This document shows positions 10,263-21,486 of a DNA stretch of 64,000 nucleotides, one piece after another. The DNA is taken from the NCBI RefSeq assembly GCF_027921745.1, contig NC_079240.1:2039001-2103000 (forward strand), written 5' to 3'. The first letter of the stretch is position 1, and the number at the start of each line of letters is the position of its first letter. The stretch is from Schizosaccharomyces osmophilus. Lineage: Eukaryota > Ascomycota > Schizosaccharomycetes > Schizosaccharomycetales > Schizosaccharomycetaceae. Made by a program: the position numbers and the translations under genes. Under the pieces are notes generated by a model. The model was not told the origin of the DNA. It ran no database searches and worked only from the letters and a program-made list of their open reading frames with translations.

Positions 10263-11048
10263 ATGATGAATTTTATGCGAGGATCCATGTTACGCCAAGT
10301 ACAAACTGGCTCTCTCCAATTCTCTCGACTCGGAGTTCGTAATGCAGCTACAGCTGCAGCCTCCGTACGCCCTCCTATCCAATTGCATGGTCTTGATGGT
10401 AAGTTTCTTTTACAGGAAAGATGGAGAAAGTAACGGGCTCCATTTTTTGAAGTAATGTTCACGTTGTTAACGTATTAGGTGTCTATGCTTCTTCCCTTTA
10501 CACTGCAGCTGTGAAAGAATCCAAGCTGGACCGTATTGAAAAAGCTTTGACTACCTTGGGAGCTACCTTTAAGGAACGTCCAGAGCTTTCCCAATTTATT
10601 TCTAATCCCTCTATTAACTATGAGGATAAGAAGCTGATTGTCTCTTCCTTAAACAAGATGACTGGCGGTGATGCCTTATTGGGTAACTTCTTCAACATCT
10701 TGTCCGTGAACAATCGTTTGGCATTGCTTTCTCGCATCCAAAATCAATTCGAAAAGATTATGCGTGTTCAGCGTGGTGAAGTTGAGGTCACCATTACTTC
10801 CGCTGCTCCTTTGGACTCTAAGACTTTATCCCGTTTGGAATCCAAGATTGCAAAGTCCAAGTATGGCAAGGGTAAGCTCTTGGTTAAAAACAAGGTTTCT
10901 CCTTCTATTCTCGGTGGTCTAATTATGGAAATCGGAGACAACATCCTCGACGTGAGTGTTTCTTCTCGCGTCAACCATTTGAACCAACTGATGACAGGTA
11001 AGTAATATTCCGAATGACGTGAAATTAACTATTTTAGATGCTATTTAA
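10263..11048 (+). CDS. atp5: mitochondrial ATP synthase OSCP subunit (subunit 5)
   Basis: Three exons: 10263-10398, 10479-10997, 11038-11048, 221 residues. The last intron is only 40 nt (GTAAGT...TTAACTATTTTAG) and leaves an 11-nt terminal exon giving the end LMTDAI. Without this splice the protein would end LMTGK. The N terminus (MMNFMRGSMLRQVQTGSLQF, rich in Arg and lacking acids) is a mitochondrial presequence. The mature part has the OSCP signature VYASSLYTAAV and the C-terminal block VSPSILGGLIMEIGDNILDVSV. Known role: OSCP caps F1 and anchors the peripheral stalk to the catalytic head. Two ATGs in tandem at 10263 and 10266 could both serve as starts. Confidence 0.93.
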
Positions 11049-11866
11049 ATGTTTCTCCAAACCTTCTTTTGAGCATGTTTTCTTGCCATGCTTGCTGTCA
11101 ACGCAGATTCCTACGCTCCTCTCCTCATTTTGACAGGTCTGAAATCTCTTCAACTTTCTAATTTCTCTATTCTCGCAATGTCCACTCGTAGTCGAATCAC
11201 CCATTCGGTTAAGTGATATTCTTGAATTTGCTGAATTATTTACTGCTGTTTGTTCCAAATACAGTGCCATTCACGTAAAGCTATATTGTGTCAATTATAG
11301 CTTTCTGTAGTTGTTATTTGATCTTTTGATGAATACGATTTCCTCTTTGGAACAAACTAGATAGTCGCTTAAACAAAAGCGTTTATACAGTAAATTGTTG
11401 AAAGAAGATATATTCTAAGATTGAATTTCGTTTATTATTATTGATGTAAACTGGTAAATAGATAGTTTGCTCTGTAGGGAAAGCCTGAACTTTCATTCCG
11501 ATGTCTATTCAAACACGGAAAGACTTTCGAGCATTTAAAATTTGAAGTAGTTTCATCCTTTGTATAATAATCGAATAGCAAATCCTCAACGTGGCATTTA
11601 GTCAATGTTTCATTCCTCTCTAAAAAAAAAAGGAGACTTACCTCCTGGTAAATGAATATCAACTGTTATGAAACTTTTAATTATGAATTAAAATTGTATT
11701 CATCTTAAACTTTACAAGCATTCTGTCTTAAACTTTTTGAAAGTACGAGTATAAACACTACTTACCTAAAGTGATCCACCACCTACCGATATTACAGCAA
11801 CTTTTGCCTACGATCAATTCCTAGGAATCAGACCATAAAAGTTTGGTTTATTGTTTATCCTTCAAA
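11049..11866. other. intergenic atp5 / phosphopentomutase gap
   Basis: About 820 nt. Minus-strand ORFs of 74 and 78 codons lie here. One (11438-11662) is preceded by GTAAGT-like sites but I could not build an in-phase spliced gene. I see no RNA gene. Confidence 0.45.
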
Positions 11867-13944
11867 ATGGACTCTTCCTTGCAAAATTTGGTGAATGAAT
11901 GGCTTGCAATTGATCAAGTATGAAACTTTCATGATGATATGAAGTCAAAATTAACGGAAAACAGAATGAGACGACACGGAATGAAGTAAAAAGCTTGGTT
12001 AATGCCGGTGATTATGTAACTTTGAAGCAAATCATGCATCCACGAATTGGATTTGGTACTTCAGGTAAGTTGCACGATCACTTTCCTTCGCGATGTTACG
12101 GTGCACCCTTTCCAACTTGAGATGCTCTTTCATAAGCACTCGTATATATTGAAAAATTATATAACTTTAGCTGACTGAACTATTTGCTAATGCTTTATTT
12201 CGGCTTTCGAGATAATAATTATTCATATGTCTTTATACTGAGGTTTTTTTTTGTTTTAAATGGGAATGGGTGCCAAGTTATATCTTTTTGATCGATTTTG
12301 AAGCATTTATTCTCTAACGCTTATCGCTTAGGTTTACGTGCCGAGATTGGTGCAGGGTTTGTTCGCATGAACAGTCTAACCGTCATACAAGCATCTCAGG
12401 GATTTGCTGAATATTTAATTCAAACGGTACCTGGATCCCAGGAAATGGGCGTCGTTGTAGGTCATGATCATCGACATAACTCACAGCAATTTGCTCGTTT
12501 AACTGCTGCTGCTTTTTTGAACAAAGGTTTTAAAGTATATGCTTATGGATTTCTTGTCCATACTCCACTTGTTCCGTTTTCTGTCAAAAACCTGAAAGCT
12601 GCTGCCGGTGTCATGATTACCGCTTCCCATAACCCAGCTGCTTATAATGGTTACAAGGTTTATTGGAGTAATGGATCCGCGATTATCCCTCCCCATGACA
12701 AAGGGATAGCTTCTTGTATAGAAAAGAATTTGAAGCCTTTAGTTTGGGAGCAGGGCCTTGTCGATCACCACATGTTGGCGAATTGTACATTTTCGACAGA
12801 CATACTAAAACAGTATTGGTCTCAGCTACATGAGTTTCATAGAGAGAACACATTTTCGTTGGACATGAAGCCACTGAAGTTTGTTTATACTCCTATTCAT
12901 GGCGTAGGTCTTCCTTTTGTTACGTCTGCTTTGGCTCTTTTTGGAGAACAAGCTGACATGATCTCCGTTCCTCTTCAGGATTCACCAAATCCCGATTTTC
13001 CAACTGTCAAATTTCCCAATCCAGAAGAAGAAGGAGCGCTAGATCTTGCGTTTAAGCAAGCAGATGCTCATAACGTTTCTTACGTGTTGGCAACTGATCC
13101 CGATGCTGACCGTTTTGCATTTGCCGAAAAGATAAACAATGAATGGAGATGTTTTACTGGAGATGAAGTTGGTTGTATTCTTGCTTACTTCATTTTTCAG
13201 GAGTACAAGGACGCAGGCAAACCTGTGGATGATTTTTATGTGCTTTCTACTACCGTTTCCAGTGCTCTTATGAAATCGATGGCAAAAATTGAAGGGTTCC
13301 ATCACGTGGAGACATTAACAGGTTTTAAATGGCTTGGCAACGCTGCTGCTGAATTAGAAGACCAAGGTAAATTCGTGGGTTTAGCTTATGAAGAAGCCCT
13401 TGGCTATATGGTAGGTGGTATTGTAAAAGACAAAGATGGTGTAAATGCTTTGTTGACTTTTTTGCATCTTCTTAAACGTTTAAAGCTTCAACAGCTTTCC
13501 GTTAGTCAGGTTTTTGATAAGGTGTCCCAAAAGTACGGTTACTACGTGACTCGAAATTCTTACTTCTTTTCTCGTGACAATTCAAAACTTCGTGGTTTGG
13601 TAGATGCCCTTCGTAACAAAGATACCAACAATGGATACCCGGCAAAGTTAGGAAGCCGAAACATAACCAGTGTTCGTGACTTAACATCCAATTATGATTC
13701 CACCACGGCAGACAAGAAAGCTAAGTTGCCAATTTCCAAGAGTTCAGATAACGTAACATTTGAGCTTGAAAACGGCCAAGTAGTTATGACTATTCGTACT
13801 AGTGGTACTGAACCTAAACTTAAGTACTACATATGTGCAAGAGGTAGTACATCAGCAGAGGCCCAGAAGAATGCCACAGAGGTTTGTATGGGTATTAAAG
13901 ATGAATGGTTTAAGCCCATGCAGAATGGGTTGGGCGAGCCTTAA
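11867..13944 (+). CDS. phosphopentomutase / phosphoribomutase (PGM2-like)
   Basis: Exons 11867-11917, 11965-12064, 12332-13944; 587 residues. The alpha-D-phosphohexomutase plan is complete. The phosphoserine loop is VMITASHNPAAYNGYK, the metal loop DPDADR, the sugar loop EEALGYM, and the phosphate loop RTSGTEPKLKYY. The EEALGYM sugar loop (rather than GEESFG) and the overall sequence put it with PGM2/Pgm3-type enzymes, which prefer ribose-1-phosphate/ribose-5-phosphate and glucose-1,6-bisphosphate chemistry over plain phosphoglucomutase. Intron 2 is 267 nt, several times the usual length here, but has a good CTAAC branch site and joins GTS|GLRAEIGAG exactly as the family requires. It would act in cytosolic nucleoside salvage. 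Confidence 0.9.
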
Positions 13945-14150
13945 GGCTTCTACTACGCGGGATTATTTATCCCTTTCATGCTAACTAGGAGAAATATGTT
14001 GTTAAATAGAATTCCTGGATGCGAGTCTTTAAGTTCGAAAAACAATCACATTAATGTACTATAAATTATGAAAAATGATCCAATGAAATCATTCCCAAAT
14101 TGGCCCAGTTCAAAGTAAGCGTACCAAACTACAATGAAAAGCACCTACAA

Positions 14151-15746
14151 TTAGAGAAGCATAGCCAAATTCATATCCAAAGGATGGCTACAACCCAATT
14201 GGGGAAGTTGTGAGTACTTGCTTTGTAAGACATGCCGGACGCCTTGAAGCATTTGTAGGTAGGTAAGTTGAGGATTTTGAGACACAACCTCCCGGAAGGC
14301 ATATGAGAGTGCACCAGTTGCAAAACCATTGACGTTTGTATCGGCACTGGTTTGATTGTCTTTACAACCGGAAATAGAAATAACATCAGCGGGTGAGAAC
14401 TTGTATTGTCTGGAATACTGAACAGCGTTGTTGCGAAATCCGCCAGAGGCGCTTTGAACAATATTTTTCACATTGCTGAATATACCTCCTATATCACCAG
14501 CCATATATGACATACCAGCATGTAGAACATTCTTACCTGACTCCTTGAGCATATTCGGTTCTTTGAGTACACCTTTAGTAGAGTAGGTAAAAGGAAGGTC
14601 TAGAGCACCTCCAGAATGACAGGCTAACGATCGTTAGTAAAAAAATTATATATTTTGGGGTTAAAAATAATCAACATACAGTCAAAAATGGCCGTCAGAC
14701 GACAACCAGGAGGTAAAGGGCGAACCATAATATCATGCATTTCATCGTCGACAATTTGTCCTGAGACTTCATGGTCTAAGGGATAAATTGTTTCGTCGTA
14801 TCCATCAGCTTCATCACCATTTAAATCTTTTGTTTGCCCACCATGTCCCTGTGATTGATTAGTATATCAAACCTTTTTTTTAGCATACACTATAATGAAA
14901 AAACAACGAATCCTAGAGCATGTTAGCTATTAGAAAATCCCGGAAGAACTAAATAAAGAGGCACAAAGAAAGCAATAGATTAGTTAGTTTGCCTTCGTTC
15001 ATATCAAGTAAAACTTGTAAACTAGTACCAATCGTGCTCTTCTCATATACTTACATTTGGCTGAGCGCCGCTCACGAGCCATCGCATGCCATCCAACATG
15101 TTTTGACGAGTAGGAATAGCTCTTGGATGCTGAGCATAATCGGTCATAATTACTTGATAGTTAGATACAATCTCGGTGAAAATTCATACCCATGTCGTCA
15201 GCTTGGTATCCATAACGCTCTCTCAAAAGCTGACCTGTAGCCATAACATCTAGATTTTTCATTAGAGAACGTTCTAGTTTTAAAACAGAAAAAGTCCTTA
15301 CCGTTGATACATCCCTGTAATTCATTTGGGGTATTCACATAGTTGAGACCGATCAGCAAGGCTTTTCGCTTTCCTTGGCAAGTAGAGTATTGATAGTTAA
15401 ATGATCCACCACCTGAAAAGTCATAAGACTGTGAGTTTGAACTAGGTAATTGCGGTCCCTGATACTCTGGGTTGTTATAAGCATAGTTTCCTGTAGCAGG
15501 AGGCGCCCCAGAAGGAGGTGCATATCCAACATGCTGGCTAGCAGCAGCATCAACGTGTCCTACGTTTCCTATGGGCATTTTGTTGTTATAACCATTTACA
15601 TTCGGTCGATTACCGGAAGGAGGTGGTCCCATCGGAGGAGCATAGCCTTCATTTGGATATCCTCGAGTTGAATAAGAATTGACAGGATATTGAGGTCCAT
15701 AAGGACCATAATTCATCCCTGAGTAGTCGTTATAGCCGTAACTCAT
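14151..15746 (-). CDS. pca1: metacaspase Pca1
   Basis: Six exons on minus: 15746-15302, 15249-15190, 15152-15055, 14912-14889, 14848-14680, 14623-14151; 422 residues. The N-terminal prodomain (residues 1 to about 115) is rich in Pro, Gly, Tyr and Asn, as in type I fungal metacaspases. The p20 part starts [12 protein letters not shown]. The catalytic pair is intact: His211 in HYSGHGG and Cys267 in DSCHSGG. Exon 4 is only 24 nt and encodes DSLFFHYS, so the catalytic His motif is assembled across the exon 4-5 junction. All phases agree. Known role: arginine/lysine-specific calcium-dependent cysteine protease linked to protein quality control and stress death. Only this exon chain restores both catalytic motifs; the 142-nt intron before exon 4 holds decoy AGs. 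Confidence 0.93.
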
Positions 15747-16225
15747 TGCCTATTCCCTATGTGCAATAGAGAAGAGTTTTTGCAGGGCGAAACAGAACCA
15801 ACTGGTTGAGCGCTCTAGCGCACATTACTACTACTAATAATACAGCATGCTTCAATGATGATTAATAGTCAAGAAATATAGAATTTGGATCGTAAATTAA
15901 TTTATTTAGATTTGGTGCAATGGCATATTATTATTTTAAGAAGTAGGAAAACCTACCATAGCTGGCCTCGATTTTTACTTCATCTTACACGTTGACTCAA
16001 GGTACATAAAATTTTTATGAAGTAAAAAACTCTATTGATTTCTAAATTCAAGTATTGTTATTCATTTTTCATCCACTAGAAAAGTGGCTAAAATTAATTG
16101 AATTTTGACAATAATAATTAAACCTAGCTATTAACCTAACCTAATCTATTTTTAAGTCTTTTTTTTGTTTTGTTTTGAATAGATCACCTTATACAACGCG
16201 ATATCTTATTCAGTGACTCAATCTT
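15747..16225. other. intergenic, pca1 upstream / sal3 3' flank
   Basis: AT-rich. It contains tandem CCTAAC-like sequence near 16125-16145 and T/A runs. No gene seen. Confidence 0.5.
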
Positions 16226-19200
16226 TTAAAAATATGCCGACAAAGCCCTTTGGTTGTCAACACTCAAAGAAGAAATGACGCTGTTGACTTGGTCTACCGG
16301 GAATTGGGACAAATATGCCTTCGAAGCTTCGAGTAAACGTGCCAAGGTACGACCGCGCAAAACTCCAGAAGCCAAGGTATCTGCTAGGACAGGGATGACG
16401 ACGGGCATTTGGGTAGTAACAGCAATATGATTCTGCTCCATCAGCTCAGCCAAAAACATATAAGCGTAAGGTGCGTCATCTTCATCATGTGTTACGGGAA
16501 GAGTGTTTACCCAAAAAGTAATCATTTTTTCAAGATCCTGGATACGCTGGCTACAGAAGCGGCAAATCTTGCTGATCGCTACAGAAATATTCTCTGTAGC
16601 ATAAATTTGTTCTTCATCCCGAGCCTCTGGATGCTCAAGCATTGTAAACAAAGCAGGTAAAGCACTGGAGCAAATTTCAGAATACAATTCTCCGCCGTGC
16701 TGAGCAGCCACACCAATACCATAAGCGGCAGCTTGGCGAATTTCTGGCTCTGGGTTTTGAATGCCCTCTGCCAAGTAGGGAAGGAAATGATCTTTATATG
16801 CCCAAGAATCAGGTCCGGTGAATTCAATTAAATCATCCATCATACATAATGCCCATTGCTTGGCGATAACATCAGAGCCATTTAAAAAACCGTTCATGTA
16901 TGGCAACAAGCGCTCCCAATAAGGGCAAAATGTTGCTTTATGTTGCTTCAGGACTACACCGAATGTTCTGTTAATTTCGTTTAACATATTTTGGTCATTT
17001 TCTATAGCCAAAATAACATCTTCATCCTCCTCCACATCAGCCTCACCGTTGCGAGAGTTCTCTTCGCGCTCTTGGACACGCTGAATGAAAGCCTTTAGTT
17101 GAAGATCCACAACAGACACCAACTTCTCCATAGAAGCAGCATCAAGACAAGGACCAACCATCTCTAAACTTTCGTAAAAGCATTGGAAATAGTCAGACAG
17201 CATTTCTGAACTTGGTTCACTTTGGATGTAGTCTAACAATTTACGCAGGATGGGATCCCAAATTTCGGCAACCTTAACTGGGTCACGGTTGCTGGCGATA
17301 ATTCTGCTATTAAGCAACTGAGGAATACATTTGCAAGATGCTGAACGTACGCCATCATGGAAGAAAAATTTCAGACCAGGTAACACAACGGAAGTTAAAA
17401 CTTCGTTGACATATGGATCAAAGTCGCCCTTTAATTCAGCTGCATAGCAAACAAGCATTTCAGTAGCGGTACATTTATCCTCCAATGTACTAGTTCTAAT
17501 ACCAACTTGTTGTCCGTGAACGGGAATGAATTCCCATCCATCTTGCTCTGAAAATTTGCTTTCATCAGTATCATCATCAACAATTGTAAAGTCTGGTTTA
17601 GAGGTAGCAGCGGCAAGCAAAGGTGGCATCACAGATCCAAGGAAAGGAACAAAGTCACTTCCAAGGACGCGGCAAATTCGTCCCCATGCAGAAATCAAAT
17701 AGCTAGCCTGAGGATCATCGCTGTCGGTGATGCTCATTTGGATGGTTCCAAGGACCTGAATAACCTCCTGAGAAACTTGCAAGAAGCGAGCTTTTCCTAC
17801 AGCTAAAGCAATCAAAGTAGCACACTCCATTGCTTTACCACGGAGCGTTCTGAATTCCTTGCCTTCAGCTTGACGTAAAACACTAATTAAGAGAGGCATA
17901 ATAGCATCGAAGTACTTGTCGAACTTTTTAGCGGCGGCATCGGCAACAGTGGCAATCGTAGTAACAGCTTGTTCTTGAACATAGCGTTGAGGGCATTGCA
18001 AATGGACAAGAAGACGTTGAAGGATATCATCGAGGTATGGCTCAAGGACCTTGTTATCGGCCTCCTCTGAGAAGTTAACCATAGCGGCAGCAGCATGAGC
18101 ACGAACACGAGCCTCTGGTGACTCTAAGGCAGGAATAAGCGTTTCAAGGATACGGGAAGGATACCTAACTTGTATATCAGGGGCAAAGTCAGTAGACATT
18201 TGACCAACGGCATTACAAGCGGCCCAGCGAACTCGAGGATGAGGATCAGCCAACAAAGGCAAAACCATATCCAAGACTCGACTTAATTCACGCTTCATGA
18301 TTTTCTCAGCACCTTCAGCAATGGAAGAAATTGCCATAAGGGCAGCATGGCGTTCAGACCATTTTTGAGAAGAAATTAGTCCGGGCAACCAGGAAAAAGA
18401 AGGAGGAAGAATCGTCTTACCACCTAATTTTCTGGAAAGGCGATCCATTGCTTGTTCAGCAACGATATGATTAGCATCGCTTTCATCTTGGTCAAGATCA
18501 TTTGTTTCTAACCATTCTTGAAGGTTCTCAGCTTCATCTTCCTCATCACCAGCAACATCAGTCATAAGCATCAAGCATTGCAAGACAAGTTGATTAGCAT
18601 ATTCTGGTGATCTTCTGCACATGGCAGGAGCTCCTTCGGAGAAACAGACAACGGCTTCCAATGCAGCTTGACGAGCAGAATTTTCAAGGTCCTTATCTTT
18701 GATGATGCCAAGGTTGAATTGAAGGTAAGATTCGAAGATACCATGGAAAATCTTGGGAAAGACCTCGGCAACTTCAGTAATGGCCATGAGGCATTCGGTA
18801 AGATTATCAGAGTCACGTTCTTGTTGCAAAGGAGGGAGAATGTTGAGGAGAGCAGGCAACATGGGGATGACCTGATTACGAACAGACTGTTTGCTTTCCA
18901 AGACAATAGAAGAATAAGCGCGAACTGCGGTTACACGAACACCGATACTAGGATCACCGAGTCCAGCGCTGAACAAAGGAGCAACGGCGGCCTCTTGGCC
19001 TGACAACAAGAGAGGCAAGGCAGCGATTGTACGGTAGACGGAGTCACGGAAGGATTCTTCGGGAGAATTGACAGTACCAAAAATGGTGGTGGTAAGCTCA
19101 GGCCATTGGCTTTGGCAATCAAAGACAGAACGAGCGATTTCGGCAATAGTATCACAGAGCTTATTACGGACAGTGGGAACAGCCTCTTGAACAAAGCAAG

Positions 19201-19703
19201 TCAAAAGCTGGTTTTGAAGGGTTTGCTTGGCTTCGTTAGATATACTGGAAAACACTTCCATTTCGCTTTCACTCGGGAGAGTTCGAAAAGATATTCTTCG
19301 AATGAGCACAAGAGAAAATGCGCGAATCTAAAAGAGAGTAGATGGTTAGTGAATTGTCAACATGGCACAGGAACACGTAGAGATGCAAAGAGGAAACAGA
19401 AAAAGAAAACGAAAAAGAAAGCATAGACGAAGACAGGAAAGAGACTCACTTTATCAGCGTCCATCTTTTATCATTTCTCTCTTTTGTTGCTAAACACTCT
19501 TTTGCTTTAAAACATACAGAAACATCTTCACTTCGGGCAGCAAGAGCAGCCAAACCGTTTAGCAGCAAATCAGCACGCTTATCAATCCAGTCGGCGGTCA
19601 ATGCCTTTTCGGCCTCGGCACGTATGGTATTATCGGGGGAAGCTAGTCCTTGAACCAGGACCAACAAAGAGGAAAGCGCATCTGATGCAACACTAGAAGA
19701 CAT
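16226..19703 (-). CDS. sal3: importin beta / karyopherin Sal3 (Kap121/Pse1 type)
   Basis: Two exons, 19703-19518 and 19327-16226, separated by a 190-nt intron with a CTAAC branch site; 1095 residues, the length I recall for S. pombe Sal3. The chain is a run of HEAT repeats (for example [19 protein letters not shown] and [20 protein letters not shown]), with an acidic loop ([15 protein letters not shown] near residue 830) and the C-terminal [19 protein letters not shown] repeat. Joining across the intron gives [15 protein letters not shown], the start of the second HEAT unit. Known role: RanGTP-regulated nuclear import receptor (imports Cdc25 in S. pombe). Mog1, a Ran-binding factor, is encoded two genes downstream. 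Confidence 0.95.
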
Positions 19704-20266
19704 GATGGAGGAAAAATTCGTTCTAGTAGAAGAAACAGCAATCCAGCAGATGAATGAGGATTACCAAAAAAAGAAGAAAACAAAAGAGAAAAAAAAACCA
19801 GAAAACAACAGAGACGAAAGGGTCTCAATGAAAACAGTTCAATCGTAGACACTTGTTTACCAAAACAAGACGCGAACTACGATGCAAAAACGAATGATAT
19901 TGGGTAAAAATTAGGATCCAATCCAAATTTATAAGTGTACAATAGAAAACGCTTAGTACTTCCACAGAAATGGAATCCAAGCGCGGATGCAAAAGAAGAA
20001 GCTGTCTATAGCAAAGATTCCTTTAGGAAATCAAAAAAAAATTTACCGTAAGCCAACGAAAAGTGAAATCCTCAATAGCAAGCGTACACTAAAAGAGATT
20101 CCAACCTTTAAAGAACTGTTTTAATTAATATACCACATCCCACCGCAACTATATACCAACGGCTTCCACAACCTAGCGCTCACGTTAACCCACAATAAGA
20201 AAATAGAACATAGCGAACGGCAGTCGAATGAGCCTTTGAAAAGAGGTTCGGCAAGATCAAGATACG

Positions 20267-20287
20267 AATAATAATAATAATAATAAT
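20267..20287. repeat. (AAT)7 microsatellite
   Basis: Seven perfect AAT units, 21 nt. Confidence 0.9.
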
Positions 20288-20449
20288 CATAACAAGAATA
20301 ATTAGGATGGAAAGGTTAAGTGGTAGGGTATCGAACTTCTTTACAAACGAATGTACAAATCTTCACTCTTGCAAAAGGAAATAATGTCAACAAATGCTGT
20401 CATACTTTTGATGAAAATTAAAAGTTTCTTATTTGAAAGATCCGTCTAT

Positions 20450-20640
20450 TTACCGTCTCTTATGTTTACGGCTGGTACTGCGGGAAAGCCTTTCTTCCAC
20501 TAAGGACCATAAGGTTGCGCAGCTACTCGCAAGCATCCATAAACGATGCTGGTAGATCTCGCTAGGCTGACATCAGCGTGGCTGAGGAACTGTAACGTCA
20601 CTCACAGACTGGAGACATAACTTTCCCTCTTACGTATGGC
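20450..20640. ncRNA. candidate structured non-coding RNA (strand unknown)
   Basis: Locally much richer in G+C than the flanks and dense in complementary segments. GGGAAAG at 20482-20488 can pair with CTTTCCC at 20621-20627 to close a multibranch. Inside, CTAC..GTAG encloses AGCATC..GATGCT with a 7-nt loop (about 20523-20556), GCTGA..TCAGC forms a tight hairpin (about 20566-20577), and CTGT..ACAG another. No long ORF crosses it. I cannot match it to tRNA, 5S, snRNA or SRP sequence I know. RNase P/MRP-like or snoRNA origin is possible but unproven. It could equally be dense regulatory DNA. Confidence 0.35.
20463..20476. promoter_or_regulatory. adjacent forkhead and Ace2-like motifs
   Basis: TGTTTAC (reverse of GTAAACA, the Sep1/Fkh2 core) at 20463-20469 is followed directly by GGCTGGT (reverse of ACCAGCC, the Ace2 core). 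A second forward GTAAACA is at 20691-20697. In S. pombe these factors drive M-G1 septation genes. Which transcript they serve here is unclear. Confidence 0.4.
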
Positions 20641-20865
20641 AGTATGAGCCTTATTTAAATTAAATCATTTAACGAGAGGTAGCGTTGATGGTAAACAAGA
20701 GGAAAGGTTTGATTACATACAAAGGAAATGAAAAAAGGGAAAACAAGAATGGATTTTGTAGGAGATTTCTTTCTTTTTTTTTCGGAATGTAATGAATGAA
20801 TTATTAAGCACAAGATGGTTTTCTTTTATATATTTTTGGTTTGTTTTGCATTTTACTGGAAAACG

Positions 20866-20893
20866 ACGCGTTTCGTCTATGTATCGGACGCGT
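20866..20893. promoter_or_regulatory. pair of MCB (ACGCGT) elements
   Basis: ACGCGT at 20866-20871 and again at 20888-20893, 22 nt apart, with a CGCG-rich surround. The MBF complex binds this hexamer in fission yeast. The second copy lies inside the 34-codon ORF, so coding and regulatory readings compete. Confidence 0.4.
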
Positions 20894-20983
20894 CGCGTCG
20901 GCCCCGAATGGGCCTTTGCCATCTTCATCCTAGTAGCATTGGGTGCACAATATCAACAAAATCGACGATTGTTTCATCGTTGA
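20879..20983 (+). CDS. candidate 34-residue membrane microprotein
   Basis: ATG at 20879, stop at 20981-20983. The product starts with a basic segment (MYRTRRVGPEW), then one hydrophobic span (AFAIFILVALGAQY) and a basic tail (QQNRRLFHR). That is the plan of small mitochondrial or ER tail/signal-anchored proteins. Codons are G+C-rich compared with the A/T-rich flanks, and the frame could extend upstream to a 63-codon version starting at 20795 or nearby, though that part is T-rich. I do not recognise a family. The last codons form one arm of a long inverted repeat. Real-gene status is unproven. Confidence 0.3.
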   Translation: MYRTRRVGPEWAFAIFILVALGAQYQQNRRLFHR

Positions 20984-21067
20984 ATTAAATTAAAAAAAAA
21001 AACTAAAGTAGAAGCCTTTATAATATTCATTTCATTTCATATTATTCAATGATGAAACAATCGTCGA
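20962..21067. repeat. 24-bp inverted repeat, 58-nt spacer
   Basis: Arm 20962-20985 and arm 21044-21067 are reverse complements at 23 of 24 positions. The single mismatch becomes a G-U wobble in the plus-strand RNA, giving a continuous 24-bp stem. The first arm overlaps the end and stop of the 34-codon ORF. Confidence 0.9.
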
Positions 21068-21480
21068 GTGAGCAGTCGATAGTAATAGTAGTGCTAGCAC
21101 CGTAGTAGAAAGTTAAACCAGACAGAACAGAATATCAGCCAAATACCAGTGCTTGACCCATAGCTTTGTTCTGTAATGTTGTTATTGATTTTAGTTTTAA
21201 TTTCAATTCCACATTTCATTTACTTCTATTGCCAACAACTACTGCAGTACAATTTCCATTCATAACAAAACAAAACAAATTGAAACGACGAAAACCATTG
21301 ATTCTCTCCTATAGAAAAAAAAAACAAAAATCACTTGGACGCCTCGTTATATTTTGTTGGGACTCGTTTTATTTGCTTACGTGGCTGTCCTAAAGATCCT
21401 TATTAGCAAGCCATTTGTTTTCCCCTCTATATTAGGTTTTTGGAATTTTTTATTGTTATATATTAGTTTCCCCTAAGCTT

Positions 21481-21486
21481 TATAAA
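21481..21486 (+). promoter_or_regulatory. TATA box, probable bgs4 promoter
   Basis: TATAAA at 21481-21486, immediately before a 1 kb stretch with no ATG that runs to the bgs4 start. The placement suggests transcription begins shortly downstream, giving a leader of roughly 0.95 kb. Confidence 0.55.

Noticed and set aside
11438-11662. 74-codon minus ORF between atp5 and the phosphopentomutase gene
   Set aside because: Nearby GTAAGT sites hinted at a spliced gene, but no acceptor/donor pair gave an open phase-correct upstream exon, and the closest intron would be only 22 nt.
20450-20640. identification of the structured block as telomerase RNA, SRP RNA or U3
   Set aside because: A CTGTAACG string and GGGAAAG elements are suggestive only; template, Sm site, Alu domain and U3 boxes are not found.
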